Assembly (NCBI GenBank): GCA_016744355.1
Contig: JADGEN010000013.1
Span: 1-58,141 of the forward strand
Source of the DNA: Halieaceae bacterium
GTDB taxonomy: Bacteria; Pseudomonadota; Gammaproteobacteria; Pseudomonadales; Halieaceae
Direction: 5' to 3'
DNA: 58,141 bases
Part shown: in pieces, positions 45,973 to 55,300 of the stretch
Position numbering within the stretch: the first letter of the stretch is position 1
Layout of the letters: the number at the start of each line of letters is the position of its first letter
Notes under the pieces: generated by a model
Databases searched by the model: none
Seen by the model: the letters and a program-made list of their open reading frames with translations, nothing else
Told to the model about the DNA's origin: nothing
Program-made: the position numbers and the translations under genes

Positions 45973-46118
45973 TTCAGTGCCGGGCTTGGCTGTCCGGGAC
46001 ACGCCGTGAATCCATACCCATAAAGAGGGGCAGACCCTCCATGGAGGCTCGGCAGGCGGGAGGCCGCCCCCCGCGTCCCTGCGGCTGACGTTCCCGGACA
46101 GCCAAGCCCGACACTGAA
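45973..46118. repeat. Nested-hairpin intergenic element A (146 bp)
   Basis: The arms 45973-45999 and 46092-46118 are 27-base inverted repeats with one mismatch that can still pair as G-U in RNA. Inside lie smaller hairpins, including CCTCCATGGAGG at 46036-46047. The inner core is shared with element B in opposite orientation: GGACACGC just inside the arm and a GGCTCGGC block. It lies in the 429-base gap between the aminotransferase and permease genes, which holds no gene. Confidence 0.88.
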
Positions 46119-46192
46119 CAGCTCGTTAAGTGTTAGAATTTTAGCAACAGCGACTATCGTAATAGCGATGGCTGAAATGATACCTGCTCTTA

Positions 46193-46310
46193 GCCAGAGA
46201 GGGGGCGGTGTCGCCTTGCAGGACCGTCGGCGGCCATGGACGGCCGCCGCCGAGCCCTCATGGATGAGCTTGTAGCGTGTCCTGCAAGGCGACACCGCCC
46301 CCTCTCTGGC
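46193..46310. repeat. Nested-hairpin intergenic element B (118 bp)
   Basis: The arms 46193-46223 and 46280-46310 are perfect 31-base inverted repeats. The interior, read on the minus strand, opens with GGACACGC and contains a CTCAT/ATGAG hairpin, GGCTCGGC and a GGCGGCC-rich hairpin, the same order as element A. Its outer arms are unrelated to those of A. It ends 42 bases before the permease start. Confidence 0.92.
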
Positions 46311-46352
46311 GAATCGTGCTCCCCAACCTAAAACCTGTTGGATATAAAAATA

Positions 46353-47723
46353 ATGACAGCACAAGTAAGCCACAAAAAAACCTTAAAACAACGCGATATG
46401 GTGCTGTTCACCGTATCGGCAATTCTATTGCTCGATACATTAACCGCTGCCGCCTCTGTTGGCGCCTCAAGTGTGTTCTGGTGGGTATTCCTGGGGCTTA
46501 TCTTCTTCATTCCCTTCGCCATGATCTGCGCAGAAATGGGTTGTGCCTACCCCGAACAGGGCGGCATCTACGCCTGGATACGCGATAGCTTCGGCGGGCG
46601 TTGGGCCTCCCGTGCCACCTGGGCCTACTGGGTTAATACGGCAGTTTGGATGCCCGCCATCTTTATTTTGTTTGCCGCCGTGTTTAAACAGATGTTTTTC
46701 CCCGAGCTCTCTCTGGGCTGGCAAATTGGCATAGGCATAGGACTCACATGGGTGGCAGTCGGTGTAAATATTGTGACCCTCGACGTGGGTAAATGGATTC
46801 CCAACCTTGGGGCCATCATCAAAGTTATTATATTCCTCGCGATCATCATCGGCGCCCTGCTCTACACACAAGACCATGGCATGGCTAATCCCTTAAGTTT
46901 CGACAGCATCAAGCCCGACTGGGGTAGCAGTCTGCAATACATTCCCGCCATTATTTACGGCATGTTGGGCTTTGAGCTGGTGAGTGCCAGCAGTGACGAA
47001 ATGAAAGACCCTGCTAAAGACGTGCCCCGTGCCATATTCTTTTCCGGAGCCATCATCATTACGCTCTACTTGTTTGGCACCATAGCCATCCTCGCTGCTA
47101 TCCCGGCTGGAGACGTAAATCTGGTAGAAGGTCTGGTGGACACTTTTACATTATTCTTTGGTGAGAGCCCCGCTGGCCGCACCTTCACTCTTATACTAGG
47201 TGTTGGCGCGCTATTCACTTTTTTCTCCAATGGAGTAACCTGGGCACTGGGGTGCAACCGGGCTGCAGCAGAAGCGGCACTGGAAGGCGAACTACCGAAA
47301 GTTTTTGCCATAGAGCACAAGCGCCATGGCACCCCTGTTGGAGCCGCCGCTCTCATGGGGCTAGTCAGTACACTGATTCTGCTGCTATACGGTTTTTTGG
47401 CAGGCTCGAATGAAGATTTGTTCTGGTCATTGTTCGCCTTTAGCGCGGTTATTTTCCTGCTGCCCTATCAAGGCATGTTCATCGCGTTTATTCGCACCCG
47501 GATAAACGACCCAGACCATCCACGCCCCTACCGCGTACCCGGCGGTCTGCCAGTGGCAAAGTTATTGGCATGGACCTGCTTTGCTGTGCTGGCGCTGTCC
47601 ATTGTGCTGTTTGTCTACACCCCCGGTGAAGGTGTTCAATGGCCTGTGTTTGTTGGCGTTTTGGTAACTCTCGGTATTGGTGAGATTGTCATTCGCTTCG
47701 CTGAAAACCACAAAGCCAGCTGA
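46353..47723 (+). CDS. APC family amino acid/amine permease (PuuP-like)
   Basis: 456 residues with about 12 membrane helices. The N-terminus has the APC pattern (DTLTAAASVGASSVFWW, AEMGCAYPEQGGIYAWI), and helix 6-7 reads GMLGFELVSASSDEMKDPAKDVPRA, as in amino acid and putrescine importers. It follows an aminotransferase gene and two hairpin elements, and probably imports the amine or amino acid the nearby genes degrade. The ATG at 46353 has only a weak ribosome site; a TTG at 46338 is an alternative. Confidence 0.85.
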   Translation: MTAQVSHKKTLKQRDMVLFTVSAILLLDTLTAAASVGASSVFWWVFLGLIFFIPFAMICAEMGCAYPEQGGIYAWIRDSFGGRWASRATWAYWVNTAVWMPAIFILFAAVFKQMFFPELSLGWQIGIGIGLTWVAVGVNIVTLDVGKWIPNLGAIIKVIIFLAIIIGALLYTQDHGMANPLSFDSIKPDWGSSLQYIPAIIYGMLGFELVSASSDEMKDPAKDVPRAIFFSGAIIITLYLFGTIAILAAIPAGDVNLVEGLVDTFTLFFGESPAGRTFTLILGVGALFTFFSNGVTWALGCNRAAAEAALEGELPKVFAIEHKRHGTPVGAAALMGLVSTLILLLYGFLAGSNEDLFWSLFAFSAVIFLLPYQGMFIAFIRTRINDPDHPRPYRVPGGLPVAKLLAWTCFAVLALSIVLFVYTPGEGVQWPVFVGVLVTLGIGEIVIRFAENHKAS

Positions 47724-47812
47724 CGCAGCCCCCACATAGTTCGACTTGGACCGCCACTCGGCTACGACTAAAGTCCACGGTTACTAATCAAGCACACTGA
47801 TACGCTATGCCC

Positions 47813-47818
47813 TATAAT
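47813..47818 (+). promoter_or_regulatory. Candidate -10 element TATAAT
   Basis: Exact TATAAT, 41 bases before the NTF2-like gene, but with no good -35 hexamer at 16-18 bases. Weak support. Confidence 0.3.
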
Positions 47819-47858
47819 GTGACGTCAGAAAAAAGCTAAATATCACAAGGGCACAAAA

Positions 47859-48443
47859 ATGGCGGATGAAAGGCAAAAGCTGGACAAGGCAACCCTGGGT
47901 ATCAGCGAGGGCATTCCGCTGCAGGTGTCCGAAGGTGGCATAGACGAATTACGCAAAGACATTCAGCGCCTGATGGACATCGAAGCCATCAAACAGCTCA
48001 AATATGCCTACTTCCGCTGTGTCGATACAGCCAACCTTGAAGAGCTGGCCGACCTCATACACGAAGACGTAGCGGTCAGCTTTGTCGGTGGAACATACGA
48101 GTGGAAGCTCAACGGCAAGAAAGAGTACATGGACAATATTAGCGTGTCTTTCAGCAAGCAGTCTGTGGGGCAGCACAACGGTCATCACCCGGAAATCCAG
48201 ATGCTCAGTGAAACCGAAGCCACCGGCATGTGGTATCTGGCAGACAATATGTGGATTCTAAACCACAAGGCGAAAACCTTCGGCACGTCGCTCTATTGGG
48301 ATCGCTATGAAAAAGTGGATGGCAAGTGGCTAATAAAAGAGACCAGCTATGAGCGGCTGTACGAAATGAATGAAGTACTCGAAGAACTTCCCAGTATTAG
48401 CTCCCACTATCTAGCAACACATGGCTCAGAACCACAGTTCTAG
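47859..48443 (+). CDS. NTF2-like / SnoaL-type protein
   Basis: 194 residues with a SnoaL-like alpha+beta cone fold at about 35-165 (DIEAIKQLKYAYFRCVDTANLEELADLIHEDV, then WYLADNMWI and YWDRYEKVDGKWLIKETSYER). Family members act as small hydrolases, isomerases or binding proteins; the ligand is unknown. An N-terminal extension of about 30 residues is charged. The ATG is preceded by AAGGGCAC. The isocitrate-dehydrogenase-like gene follows 18 bases later. Confidence 0.78.
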   Translation: MADERQKLDKATLGISEGIPLQVSEGGIDELRKDIQRLMDIEAIKQLKYAYFRCVDTANLEELADLIHEDVAVSFVGGTYEWKLNGKKEYMDNISVSFSKQSVGQHNGHHPEIQMLSETEATGMWYLADNMWILNHKAKTFGTSLYWDRYEKVDGKWLIKETSYERLYEMNEVLEELPSISSHYLATHGSEPQF

Positions 48444-48461
48444 CTTTAATCAGGATCACTC

Positions 48462-50201
48462 ATGAGCAACAAAATTACCGTTAAGAACCCGCTGGTCGTA
48501 TTACACGGCGACGAAATGGCACAAATCGCCTTTGAGCGAATTTTGCAGCAGTTTGTTACCAGCAAGCTGGACATAAAGTTAGTCGAAATAGACCTCACCG
48601 CTGAAAACCGCCTTGTAAGCAACGGCGAAGCTGTCTCCGACGCCATATTTGCACTCAAGAAGTACGGTGTTGGTATTAAAAATGCCGGCATGACTGTAAA
48701 CCGCCAGCAGTTGGATGAACTCCTGGCCAAGCACCCGGAAATAAAAGAAGCCGAACTGAAAACACAGGCGACCAAGTCGCCCAATGGGGCTATCCGCAAA
48801 GGCATCGGTGGCAACATCACGCGCGAAGATATTCACTTCAGGAACTTGCAGGTCATTCAGCCCGACTGGGTTGGTCGCGACATCGAAGTCTATACCATGG
48901 CCGGTGGTGGCATTAAACACAGCTTTAACGAACTGTCTAAAGCAACCGGCGTGGCCAAGCTTATTTTCGTGGGTAGCAGCGGTGATCCGGTTGAGCTTCA
49001 CCGACGCAAAATCAATAAAGGCGACCCATGGCTACTGGCAACCAATGACATAGAGAATGTTGTGGCCTGGGCGCATAAGTTATTCCAGCGCGCCCTGGAC
49101 GAGGAACGGGATGTTTACCTTGGACTGAAAGACACCGTGATTCCCGGCTACGATGGCGTCATGCGCTACGCCATAGAGGACATCTATGAGCAGCACTACA
49201 AGGACAAGCTCAAACAAGCTGGCCTCGCGTATCACTACGAGCTTATTGATGCACAGGCGGCACGTATAGTCGCCAACCCACCAAAGCGCGCGTTGTGGGG
49301 CGTGCCAGACAACAACACCGGCAGGAAGCTCTATAAACTGGTTAAAGAGCTTAAAAAATACGGCATCCCAAGCCGCAAACACCAGGTATCCATGTCACGC
49401 ATGAGTGCCGGAGGTGGCGATCAGTACGGCAGCTTTAATATGCCCGCTGAAGAAGACGGTATTCTAAAGGTAATTGTCGATGGCGTAGAAAAGCACGCGC
49501 GGGAAGTAAAAAAATTCGACCCAATGCTGTTTATGTCCAATGACCGCCACGCTATTAAGGACTGGGTAAAACAGGTTTTTCGCGATGCATCGGTCAACGA
49601 CAAAGAAGTTTATTTTGGCCTGAAACGCGAGTACATGGAATACGATGAAGTGTTCAGTAACGCGCTCAACGAAGTGCGCAGAGAGCTTGCCAAAGCCGAC
49701 ACGCCACCTCCCTCCTTCATGGTGATGCGTCCATCCAGCCAGTTAAAGAAAATGATTACCGACCCGCCCAGAAATGCGATCTATCCAGCGCAAAATCTGG
49801 ACGGCGATATTTTCTCGGACATCTCTGCAGCACTGGGAGGCAGCCTCGCCACAGCTAGCTCCATCATTGAAAGCACCGACGGCACTATGCTCTACGAGGC
49901 GCCCCACGGTACCGCACACGACCTCTATTTGATGTACCAGGAAAGTGGCGGTAAGAATGCGCACTTCAATTCGTCTGCCCTCATCTTCGCAGTAGGTAAT
50001 GCGCTGGAAAACCTTGCAAGCCGCGAAGACAACCAGGAATTGCTGGAGTACTCCACTGACCTCAAGGCCGCGCTAATTGACACCGTGTCACAGGGCATTA
50101 TTACCGGCGACCTCAAGGGCAAAACAACAGACCCGGCTACCGAAAAGGTTGTGGATATGCAGGGCTTTTTGGACGCAGTTGAGCAAAACATCGGTGAGTA
50201 A
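48462..50201 (+). CDS. Isocitrate-dehydrogenase-family protein with duplicated small-domain segment
   Basis: 579 residues, against about 410 for ordinary type II (eukaryote-like) isocitrate dehydrogenases. The N-terminus (LVVLHGDEMAQIAFE), T78, and S106, N108, R112 and R121 in KSPNGAIRKGIGG...RED match the substrate site of that type. Metal ligands D263, D449 and D453 (NLDGDIFSD) are kept. Between them, residues about 147-246 and 316-408 are two related copies of the small-domain segment, both with GGG near the start and a YxGLK helix. The ATG follows AGGATCAC. Cofactor and exact substrate are not established. Confidence 0.8.
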   Translation: MSNKITVKNPLVVLHGDEMAQIAFERILQQFVTSKLDIKLVEIDLTAENRLVSNGEAVSDAIFALKKYGVGIKNAGMTVNRQQLDELLAKHPEIKEAELKTQATKSPNGAIRKGIGGNITREDIHFRNLQVIQPDWVGRDIEVYTMAGGGIKHSFNELSKATGVAKLIFVGSSGDPVELHRRKINKGDPWLLATNDIENVVAWAHKLFQRALDEERDVYLGLKDTVIPGYDGVMRYAIEDIYEQHYKDKLKQAGLAYHYELIDAQAARIVANPPKRALWGVPDNNTGRKLYKLVKELKKYGIPSRKHQVSMSRMSAGGGDQYGSFNMPAEEDGILKVIVDGVEKHAREVKKFDPMLFMSNDRHAIKDWVKQVFRDASVNDKEVYFGLKREYMEYDEVFSNALNEVRRELAKADTPPPSFMVMRPSSQLKKMITDPPRNAIYPAQNLDGDIFSDISAALGGSLATASSIIESTDGTMLYEAPHGTAHDLYLMYQESGGKNAHFNSSALIFAVGNALENLASREDNQELLEYSTDLKAALIDTVSQGIITGDLKGKTTDPATEKVVDMQGFLDAVEQNIGE

Positions 50202-50241
50202 ACGTCTTGGGGTTCACCCATCAATATTTAGCTCAACAAAA

Positions 50242-51825
50242 CTACCACTGCTGGGCGCTAGCCAACGCCCAGGGCTCGTCCCAGTCATGGGGAATGCCAT
50301 CAGCTTGTAGCAAACAGTTGGGCGTGATGTGCGGATAAAGCTGCTTATAGGTTTTTACAACCGTGCCACCTACTCGACGGTTAATATGCTCAGGCCCCAG
50401 TTGGCTCAAGTCTTCCAGTCCCGCTGCTCCCAGTAATTCTACCAGGTTGCCAATGGTTTCCCGCTGGTAGTTAAAAACCCGTTTGCTCTTTCCCTCAACA
50501 TCCAGGTTCTGGTAACGGGAAGGGTTCTGTGTAGCCACCCCGGTGGGACAGTTGTCATTGTGGCAGGAGCGCGACTGTATACAGCCCAGCGCAAACATCA
50601 TGCCCCTGGCTGAGTTGACGGTATCAGCGCCCAGAGCAAGCATTCTCAGCAAGTGGAATGCGGAAAATATTTTACCTGAGGCTATAATCCTGATCTTGTC
50701 TCTGAGCCCAATGCCGATTAGCGCATTGTTTACGAAGATAAGCCCATCGCGCAGGGGTGTGCCGACAGAGTTGGTCATTTCGGTGGGGGCGGCACCGGTG
50801 CCACCCTCTCCGCCATCAACGGTAATAAAGTCCGGAGTGATGCCGGTTTCGAGCATCGCCTTGCAGATACCCAAAAACTCTTTAGGCCTACCGATACAAA
50901 GTTTAAAGCCAATGGGTTTGCCACCGGACAGTTCACGCAGTTGTTCAACAAATTCCAGCAAACCACGGGGATCGGAAAACGCGGAATGTGCGGCGGGAGA
51001 GACCACGTCTTTGCCCATGGGCACATGGCGAATAGCAGCAATTTCTTCGGTTAGTTTTACTGCGGGTAATATACCGCCGTGCCCGGGCTTGGCACCCTGG
51101 GACAACTTTATCTCGACCATTTTCACAACGTCTTTGCCGGCCTTTTCGCGGAACAACTGAGAGTCAAAATTACCGTGCTCATCCCGGCAGCCAAAATACC
51201 CCGTACCAATTTGCCAGATAATGTCGCCGCCGTGCTCAAGATGATAGGGGCTTAGACCACCTTCTCCTGTGTTGTGAGCAAAACCCCCAAGGCTCGCGCC
51301 TTTGTTCAGCGCCATAATGGCGTTCTTGCTCAGAGCGCCAAAGCTCATCGCCGAAATATTTAAAGGTGACGCTGCATAAGGCTGTGTGCATTGCGGCCCA
51401 CCAAACACAACTCTGGGGTTGCGTTCACTCAAATGTTTAGGCGCCAGGGAATGGTTTATCCACTCATAACCAACGCGATTCACATCAAATATGGTGCCAA
51501 AGGGGCGAGTGTCACGCGCACCTTTAGCACGTTGATAGATGAGTGAGCGAAACTCCCGGGGAACCGGCATGCCGTTGGTCTCGGACTCAACGAAATATTG
51601 TTGAATCTCGGGACGGATAGTTTCAAATAGATAACGAATCCAACCAATCACCGGATAGATTCTGCGCAAGGTGTGCTGTGTTTGAAAGATATCGTAGACG
51701 CCAAGCAAAATAAGCGGCACTACCACAACGAAGAGCCAATTCAACGGCGGCCACACTAAACCCAGCGCAAGAATAGCGACGGGGGCAGCAAAACATAGAA
51801 CAATGAATATCTGTCGGGCCGTCAT
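50242..51825 (-). CDS. FMN-binding glutamate-synthase-family protein
   Basis: 527 residues. Two membrane segments at the N-terminus (about 5-25 and 28-45) precede a glutamate synthase alpha-subunit-like FMN barrel (ISAMSFGALSKNAIMALNKGA, GGEGGTGAAP). The cluster-binding stretch CIQSRSCHNDNCPTGVAT carries the Cys residues of a 3Fe-4S site. There is no amidotransferase domain, so ammonia or another donor would be used, or the protein has another redox role. The ATG follows AAAGGAAG. It is convergent with the preceding gene. Confidence 0.85.
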   Translation of the reverse strand: MTARQIFIVLCFAAPVAILALGLVWPPLNWLFVVVVPLILLGVYDIFQTQHTLRRIYPVIGWIRYLFETIRPEIQQYFVESETNGMPVPREFRSLIYQRAKGARDTRPFGTIFDVNRVGYEWINHSLAPKHLSERNPRVVFGGPQCTQPYAASPLNISAMSFGALSKNAIMALNKGASLGGFAHNTGEGGLSPYHLEHGGDIIWQIGTGYFGCRDEHGNFDSQLFREKAGKDVVKMVEIKLSQGAKPGHGGILPAVKLTEEIAAIRHVPMGKDVVSPAAHSAFSDPRGLLEFVEQLRELSGGKPIGFKLCIGRPKEFLGICKAMLETGITPDFITVDGGEGGTGAAPTEMTNSVGTPLRDGLIFVNNALIGIGLRDKIRIIASGKIFSAFHLLRMLALGADTVNSARGMMFALGCIQSRSCHNDNCPTGVATQNPSRYQNLDVEGKSKRVFNYQRETIGNLVELLGAAGLEDLSQLGPEHINRRVGGTVVKTYKQLYPHITPNCLLQADGIPHDWDEPWALASAQQW

Positions 51826-51957
51826 AAGGCGCTTCCTTTAAAGAGAATTCAGGGCATACCTGCCCTTTGACTTAGGCTCGTAAGCTTAGTTCCTTTTGAG
51901 CCCAATGTAGATCCCGGACCTCAAATCCTGTGATGTTGAGTCGGGCGCGCTCCCCTA

Positions 51958-52803
51958 TCAGGTCATATCGGGCTTCTGAAAAACTCGCAAAGAGAACGCC
52001 ATACCCACTTTACGGCCTCCATCGTTTTGCAAGCGCTCGCGTTTTTCACGGTGCCCTCGGTGCGCAAAAGGCGTCATGGCGAGCAACTCTCGCAGCATGC
52101 CCTGACTAAGGTCTACGTCAAACTCACAGCTGGCGCTCTTCGCCGATTGTAAATATGGGAATTTATCGCGAGAGTTCTCGTGCTCCCTTGGGACGTCGTA
52201 TAAAGCCTCACGCAATACCCAAAGGTGTCTGGGTGCCGGAGTGACTTCCAAGTAAATGCCGCCGGGTTTTAGCACCCGGATTATCTCGCTGTCCTGGGAA
52301 GGCGCGAATATTCTCACCACCACATCCTGGCTGGCAGGCGCTACCGGTAGTGCAAAAGAACTGGCCACTGCAAACTCAATATCCGCATAATGCTTGGCTG
52401 CAAGGCGAATGGCAGGCTTGGAGATATCGACCCCGCAAACTTTTGCTTCGGTAAAAGCTCGCTGCATTGCGCCGGCGTAGTAACCCTCGCCACACCCCAA
52501 GTCGAGGATTCTGGCGGGATCACCCGCAACGGCAATCTCTGCAAGCACCGCATCCGCCAGTGGGGCAAAGATTTCCGCTGCGTGGATGTTTCTCCGCGCA
52601 GCGATCATCTCGGCACTGTCACCTGGATCGCTGCTGCTTTTTTTGTTGGATGGCAGAAGGTTGACGTAGCCTTCTTTGGCACAGTCGAATGCATGCCGAT
52701 TGTCACAAAGCCACGCTTTTTCAGCCGCGTTGAAAATCAGGTCGTGTTGGCAAAAAGGGCAAACCCATATGGGTGATTGAGTACTCGCACATTCAGAATT
52801 CAT
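51958..52803 (-). CDS. rlmA: 23S rRNA (guanine-N1)-methyltransferase RlmA
   Basis: 281 residues. An N-terminal zinc-binding motif C15-x2-C18...C33-x3-H37 is followed by the SAM-binding loop ILDLGCGEGYY. This is the layout of RlmA (RrmA), which methylates a guanine in helix 35 of 23S rRNA (G745 in E. coli). The segment KSSSDPGDSAEMIAARR is typical. It precedes nothing obviously linked; the SulP gene lies 54 bases upstream on the same strand. Confidence 0.9.
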   Translation of the reverse strand: MNSECASTQSPIWVCPFCQHDLIFNAAEKAWLCDNRHAFDCAKEGYVNLLPSNKKSSSDPGDSAEMIAARRNIHAAEIFAPLADAVLAEIAVAGDPARILDLGCGEGYYAGAMQRAFTEAKVCGVDISKPAIRLAAKHYADIEFAVASSFALPVAPASQDVVVRIFAPSQDSEIIRVLKPGGIYLEVTPAPRHLWVLREALYDVPREHENSRDKFPYLQSAKSASCEFDVDLSQGMLRELLAMTPFAHRGHREKRERLQNDGGRKVGMAFSLRVFQKPDMT

Positions 52804-52857
52804 GCTAATTGTGAACCCGATAAAAAATGTATTTATCTGCCGCTAAATTACCCGGGC

Positions 52858-54423
52858 TCAGCCCAGCGAGTCCTCAGCGACAAAGTATTTTGGATCTTCG
52901 ATAACATTGACTTCAACCATGCCTCTAGCCTTGTGCAACAGCTTACGGCACTCGGCGCTCAAGTGCACCAGATGCAATGTCTTGCCCGCATTGAGGTAAC
53001 GCTCGGCTAAAGTATCGATAGCCTCCAGGCCCGAGTGATCGGCGACTCTGGAGCGGGCAAAATCGATCACCACATCATCATTGGCCTGCGCGGGGTCGAA
53101 ATGCTCCAAAAACGATGTGACAGAACCGAAGAACAGAGGACCCGTTACGGCATAAACCGTTGAGCCCTTGTGGTCTTCGCGCGATTCAACCAGGATGTGC
53201 TTGGCGTGCTCCCAGGCAAACACCAGGGCCGATACGATAACACCGACCACTACGGCTATAGCCAGATCGGTGAGTACCGTAACGCCAGACACCAGAATAA
53301 GAATCAGTGCATCACTCTTGGGGATTTTCCCCAGAATTCTAAAGCTACTCCATTCGAAGGTGCCGATCACAACAATAAACATCACCCCTATGAGCGCTGC
53401 CAGTGGAATCATTTCGATCAGCGAAGAGGCAAATAGAATAAACACCAGCAGAGACAGCGCTGCCGTGATACCGGATAACCGCCCTCGCCCACCGGAATTC
53501 ACATTAATCATACTTTGGCCAATCATGGCACAACCGCCCATACCACCAAAGAAACCGGTAACGGTGTTGGCAACACCCTGGGCCACGCACTCTTTGTTGC
53601 CTCGGCCACGGGTCTCTGTAATCTCATCGACAAGGCGCAGCGTTAACAGTGATTCGATAAGTCCGATAGACGCGAGGATGATCGAGTAGGGCAATATGAT
53701 CCACAAGGTTTCCAGAGTAAAAGGCACTGCGGGAATATGAAAAGTAGGCCAGCCACCTTTAATAGAAGCAACATCACCCACAACTTTAGTATCCATGCCT
53801 AAAAGCACGACCAGCAAGGTCACGAAGACAATCGCCACCAGTGAGGATGGCACTGCGGTTGTGAGTTTGGGCAAGTAGCGAATAATTGCCATGGTTAGCA
53901 ATACAAGCCCTAACAACATATAGAGCTGCTGCCCTTCAATCCATGCAACATCAATAATTGTGCCGGCCATAAAGGTACCACTGAGCCAGCCGGGCTCTCC
54001 GGCCTCACCAAATTGCCCCAACTGCGCGAGAAAAATAACAATAGCCAGGCCATTAACAAAGCCCAGCATCACGGGATGAGGAACCATGCGTATGAATTTC
54101 CCCAAACGCAGTACGCCCGCCAGTATCTGGATAAGCCCCATCAGCACGACCGTGATAAACAGATACTCAACACCGTGATCAGCGACCAAGGCCACCATTA
54201 CAACAGCAAGAGCGCCTGTGGCACCTGAAATCATTCCAGGACGCCCACCTATGCAGGCCGTAATCAAACCCACCATAAATGCGGCATAGAGACCCACCAA
54301 TGGCTCAACACCTGCAACAAAAGCAAATGCGACAGCTTCAGGAACCAAAGCCAGGGCAACGGTTAGCCCTGACAACACATCGTTCTTAATAGTGGCATTT
54401 TTATTGGGCTGAAGATCAAACAT
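52858..54423 (-). CDS. SulP family inorganic anion transporter with STAS domain
   Basis: 521 residues with about 10-12 membrane helices and the SulP signatures [15 protein letters not shown] and [18 protein letters not shown], followed by a C-terminal STAS domain (about residues 400-510). SulP proteins carry sulfate, bicarbonate or other anions across the inner membrane. The ATG at 54423 has CAGAGA upstream; other Met codons at 54429 and 54486 are possible. The substrate is not determined by the sequence; no carbonic anhydrase gene is adjacent. Confidence 0.9.
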   Translation of the reverse strand: MFDLQPNKNATIKNDVLSGLTVALALVPEAVAFAFVAGVEPLVGLYAAFMVGLITACIGGRPGMISGATGALAVVMVALVADHGVEYLFITVVLMGLIQILAGVLRLGKFIRMVPHPVMLGFVNGLAIVIFLAQLGQFGEAGEPGWLSGTFMAGTIIDVAWIEGQQLYMLLGLVLLTMAIIRYLPKLTTAVPSSLVAIVFVTLLVVLLGMDTKVVGDVASIKGGWPTFHIPAVPFTLETLWIILPYSIILASIGLIESLLTLRLVDEITETRGRGNKECVAQGVANTVTGFFGGMGGCAMIGQSMINVNSGGRGRLSGITAALSLLVFILFASSLIEMIPLAALIGVMFIVVIGTFEWSSFRILGKIPKSDALILILVSGVTVLTDLAIAVVVGVIVSALVFAWEHAKHILVESREDHKGSTVYAVTGPLFFGSVTSFLEHFDPAQANDDVVIDFARSRVADHSGLEAIDTLAERYLNAGKTLHLVHLSAECRKLLHKARGMVEVNVIEDPKYFVAEDSLG

Positions 54424-54639
54424 GGGCATCTCTGATGTGGCGCAGGAGGGGGCGCGCATTCTAGCCGATACAAGAGACCCATACAATTGGAGCTACGTTG
54501 TAATAATACCGGCTATATATGAACCACCTATACGCTGAAAAGCTTTAAGGCGAGCCATATTTACACCTCCTTATGCTAGTATGCGCGCCGCAAAACATTC
54601 GTTAAGCAATCAACAATATTTTCCAATGAGAGAGAAGTG

Positions 54640-55293
54640 ATGAATTTAAAATTTGTAGCCCTGGGAGGCCTGTTGGCATTTTTGAGCAGTGGTTTGGTTC
54701 CAGCTCAGGATTTCCGCTCGAACACCTTTGAGACGAGCTTGTTATACAAGTCACAAAGTGGCGAACAGTTTGGTGCACCAGAGGGAGCCGATGAAGCAAA
54801 TGTGGATTTCTCCAGTGACAACGGCTGGGGCTTTGCATTTGGATACAACTTCGATGAGCACTTAAATCTGGCCTTTGAATTCAGCAAAAACACGCCCAAT
54901 TACGAGACCAGGTTTCGCGATGAAGATGGCGATGTGCGCACTCTGAGCCACAGCGCAAGTTTCTATTCTGGCCAATTCAATGGAACCTATCACCTTCTAA
55001 AGGGACCAATAACACCTTTTGTTACCGCGGGCCTGGGCTGGACCAATGTCGATTCCAACATCAGTAACGGTAAGGGTTATTGTGTGCCCGACTGGTATTG
55101 GGGCTGGTATTGCTATTCCTCTTCCTACAACCAGAACACCTTCAGCTATAGTGCAGCTGTGGGCCTACGAGCAGATTTAAACAATGGCGTGTTTCTACGC
55201 GCAAGCTACGGAAGGCAGTGGCTGGATGAAAAAATTGGTAAAGACGAGCCAGAATTCGACGTCGGTAAATTCGAGATCGGCTACCGCTTCTAA
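54640..55293 (+). CDS. Outer-membrane beta-barrel protein (OmpW/OmpA-like fold)
   Basis: 217 residues. A signal peptide ends near LVPAQ, followed by alternating beta-strands and a C-terminal aromatic (FEIGYRF) typical of outer-membrane barrels of eight strands. A loop with C-x10-C-type spacing near residue 150 may be disulfide bonded. The start is the ATG at 54640 (an in-frame GTG is three bases upstream), with AGAGAG before it. The next gene is convergent, 7 bases away. Function unknown; it may be an adhesin or small-molecule channel. Confidence 0.82.
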   Translation: MNLKFVALGGLLAFLSSGLVPAQDFRSNTFETSLLYKSQSGEQFGAPEGADEANVDFSSDNGWGFAFGYNFDEHLNLAFEFSKNTPNYETRFRDEDGDVRTLSHSASFYSGQFNGTYHLLKGPITPFVTAGLGWTNVDSNISNGKGYCVPDWYWGWYCYSSSYNQNTFSYSAAVGLRADLNNGVFLRASYGRQWLDEKIGKDEPEFDVGKFEIGYRF

Positions 55294-55300
55294 GTCCCAT

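Noticed and set aside
45924-46352. Open frames across the intergenic gap (including 45552-46373 on the minus strand)
   Set aside because: They run through the hairpin elements and the antisense strand of the aminotransferase gene; composition follows the repeats rather than a protein.
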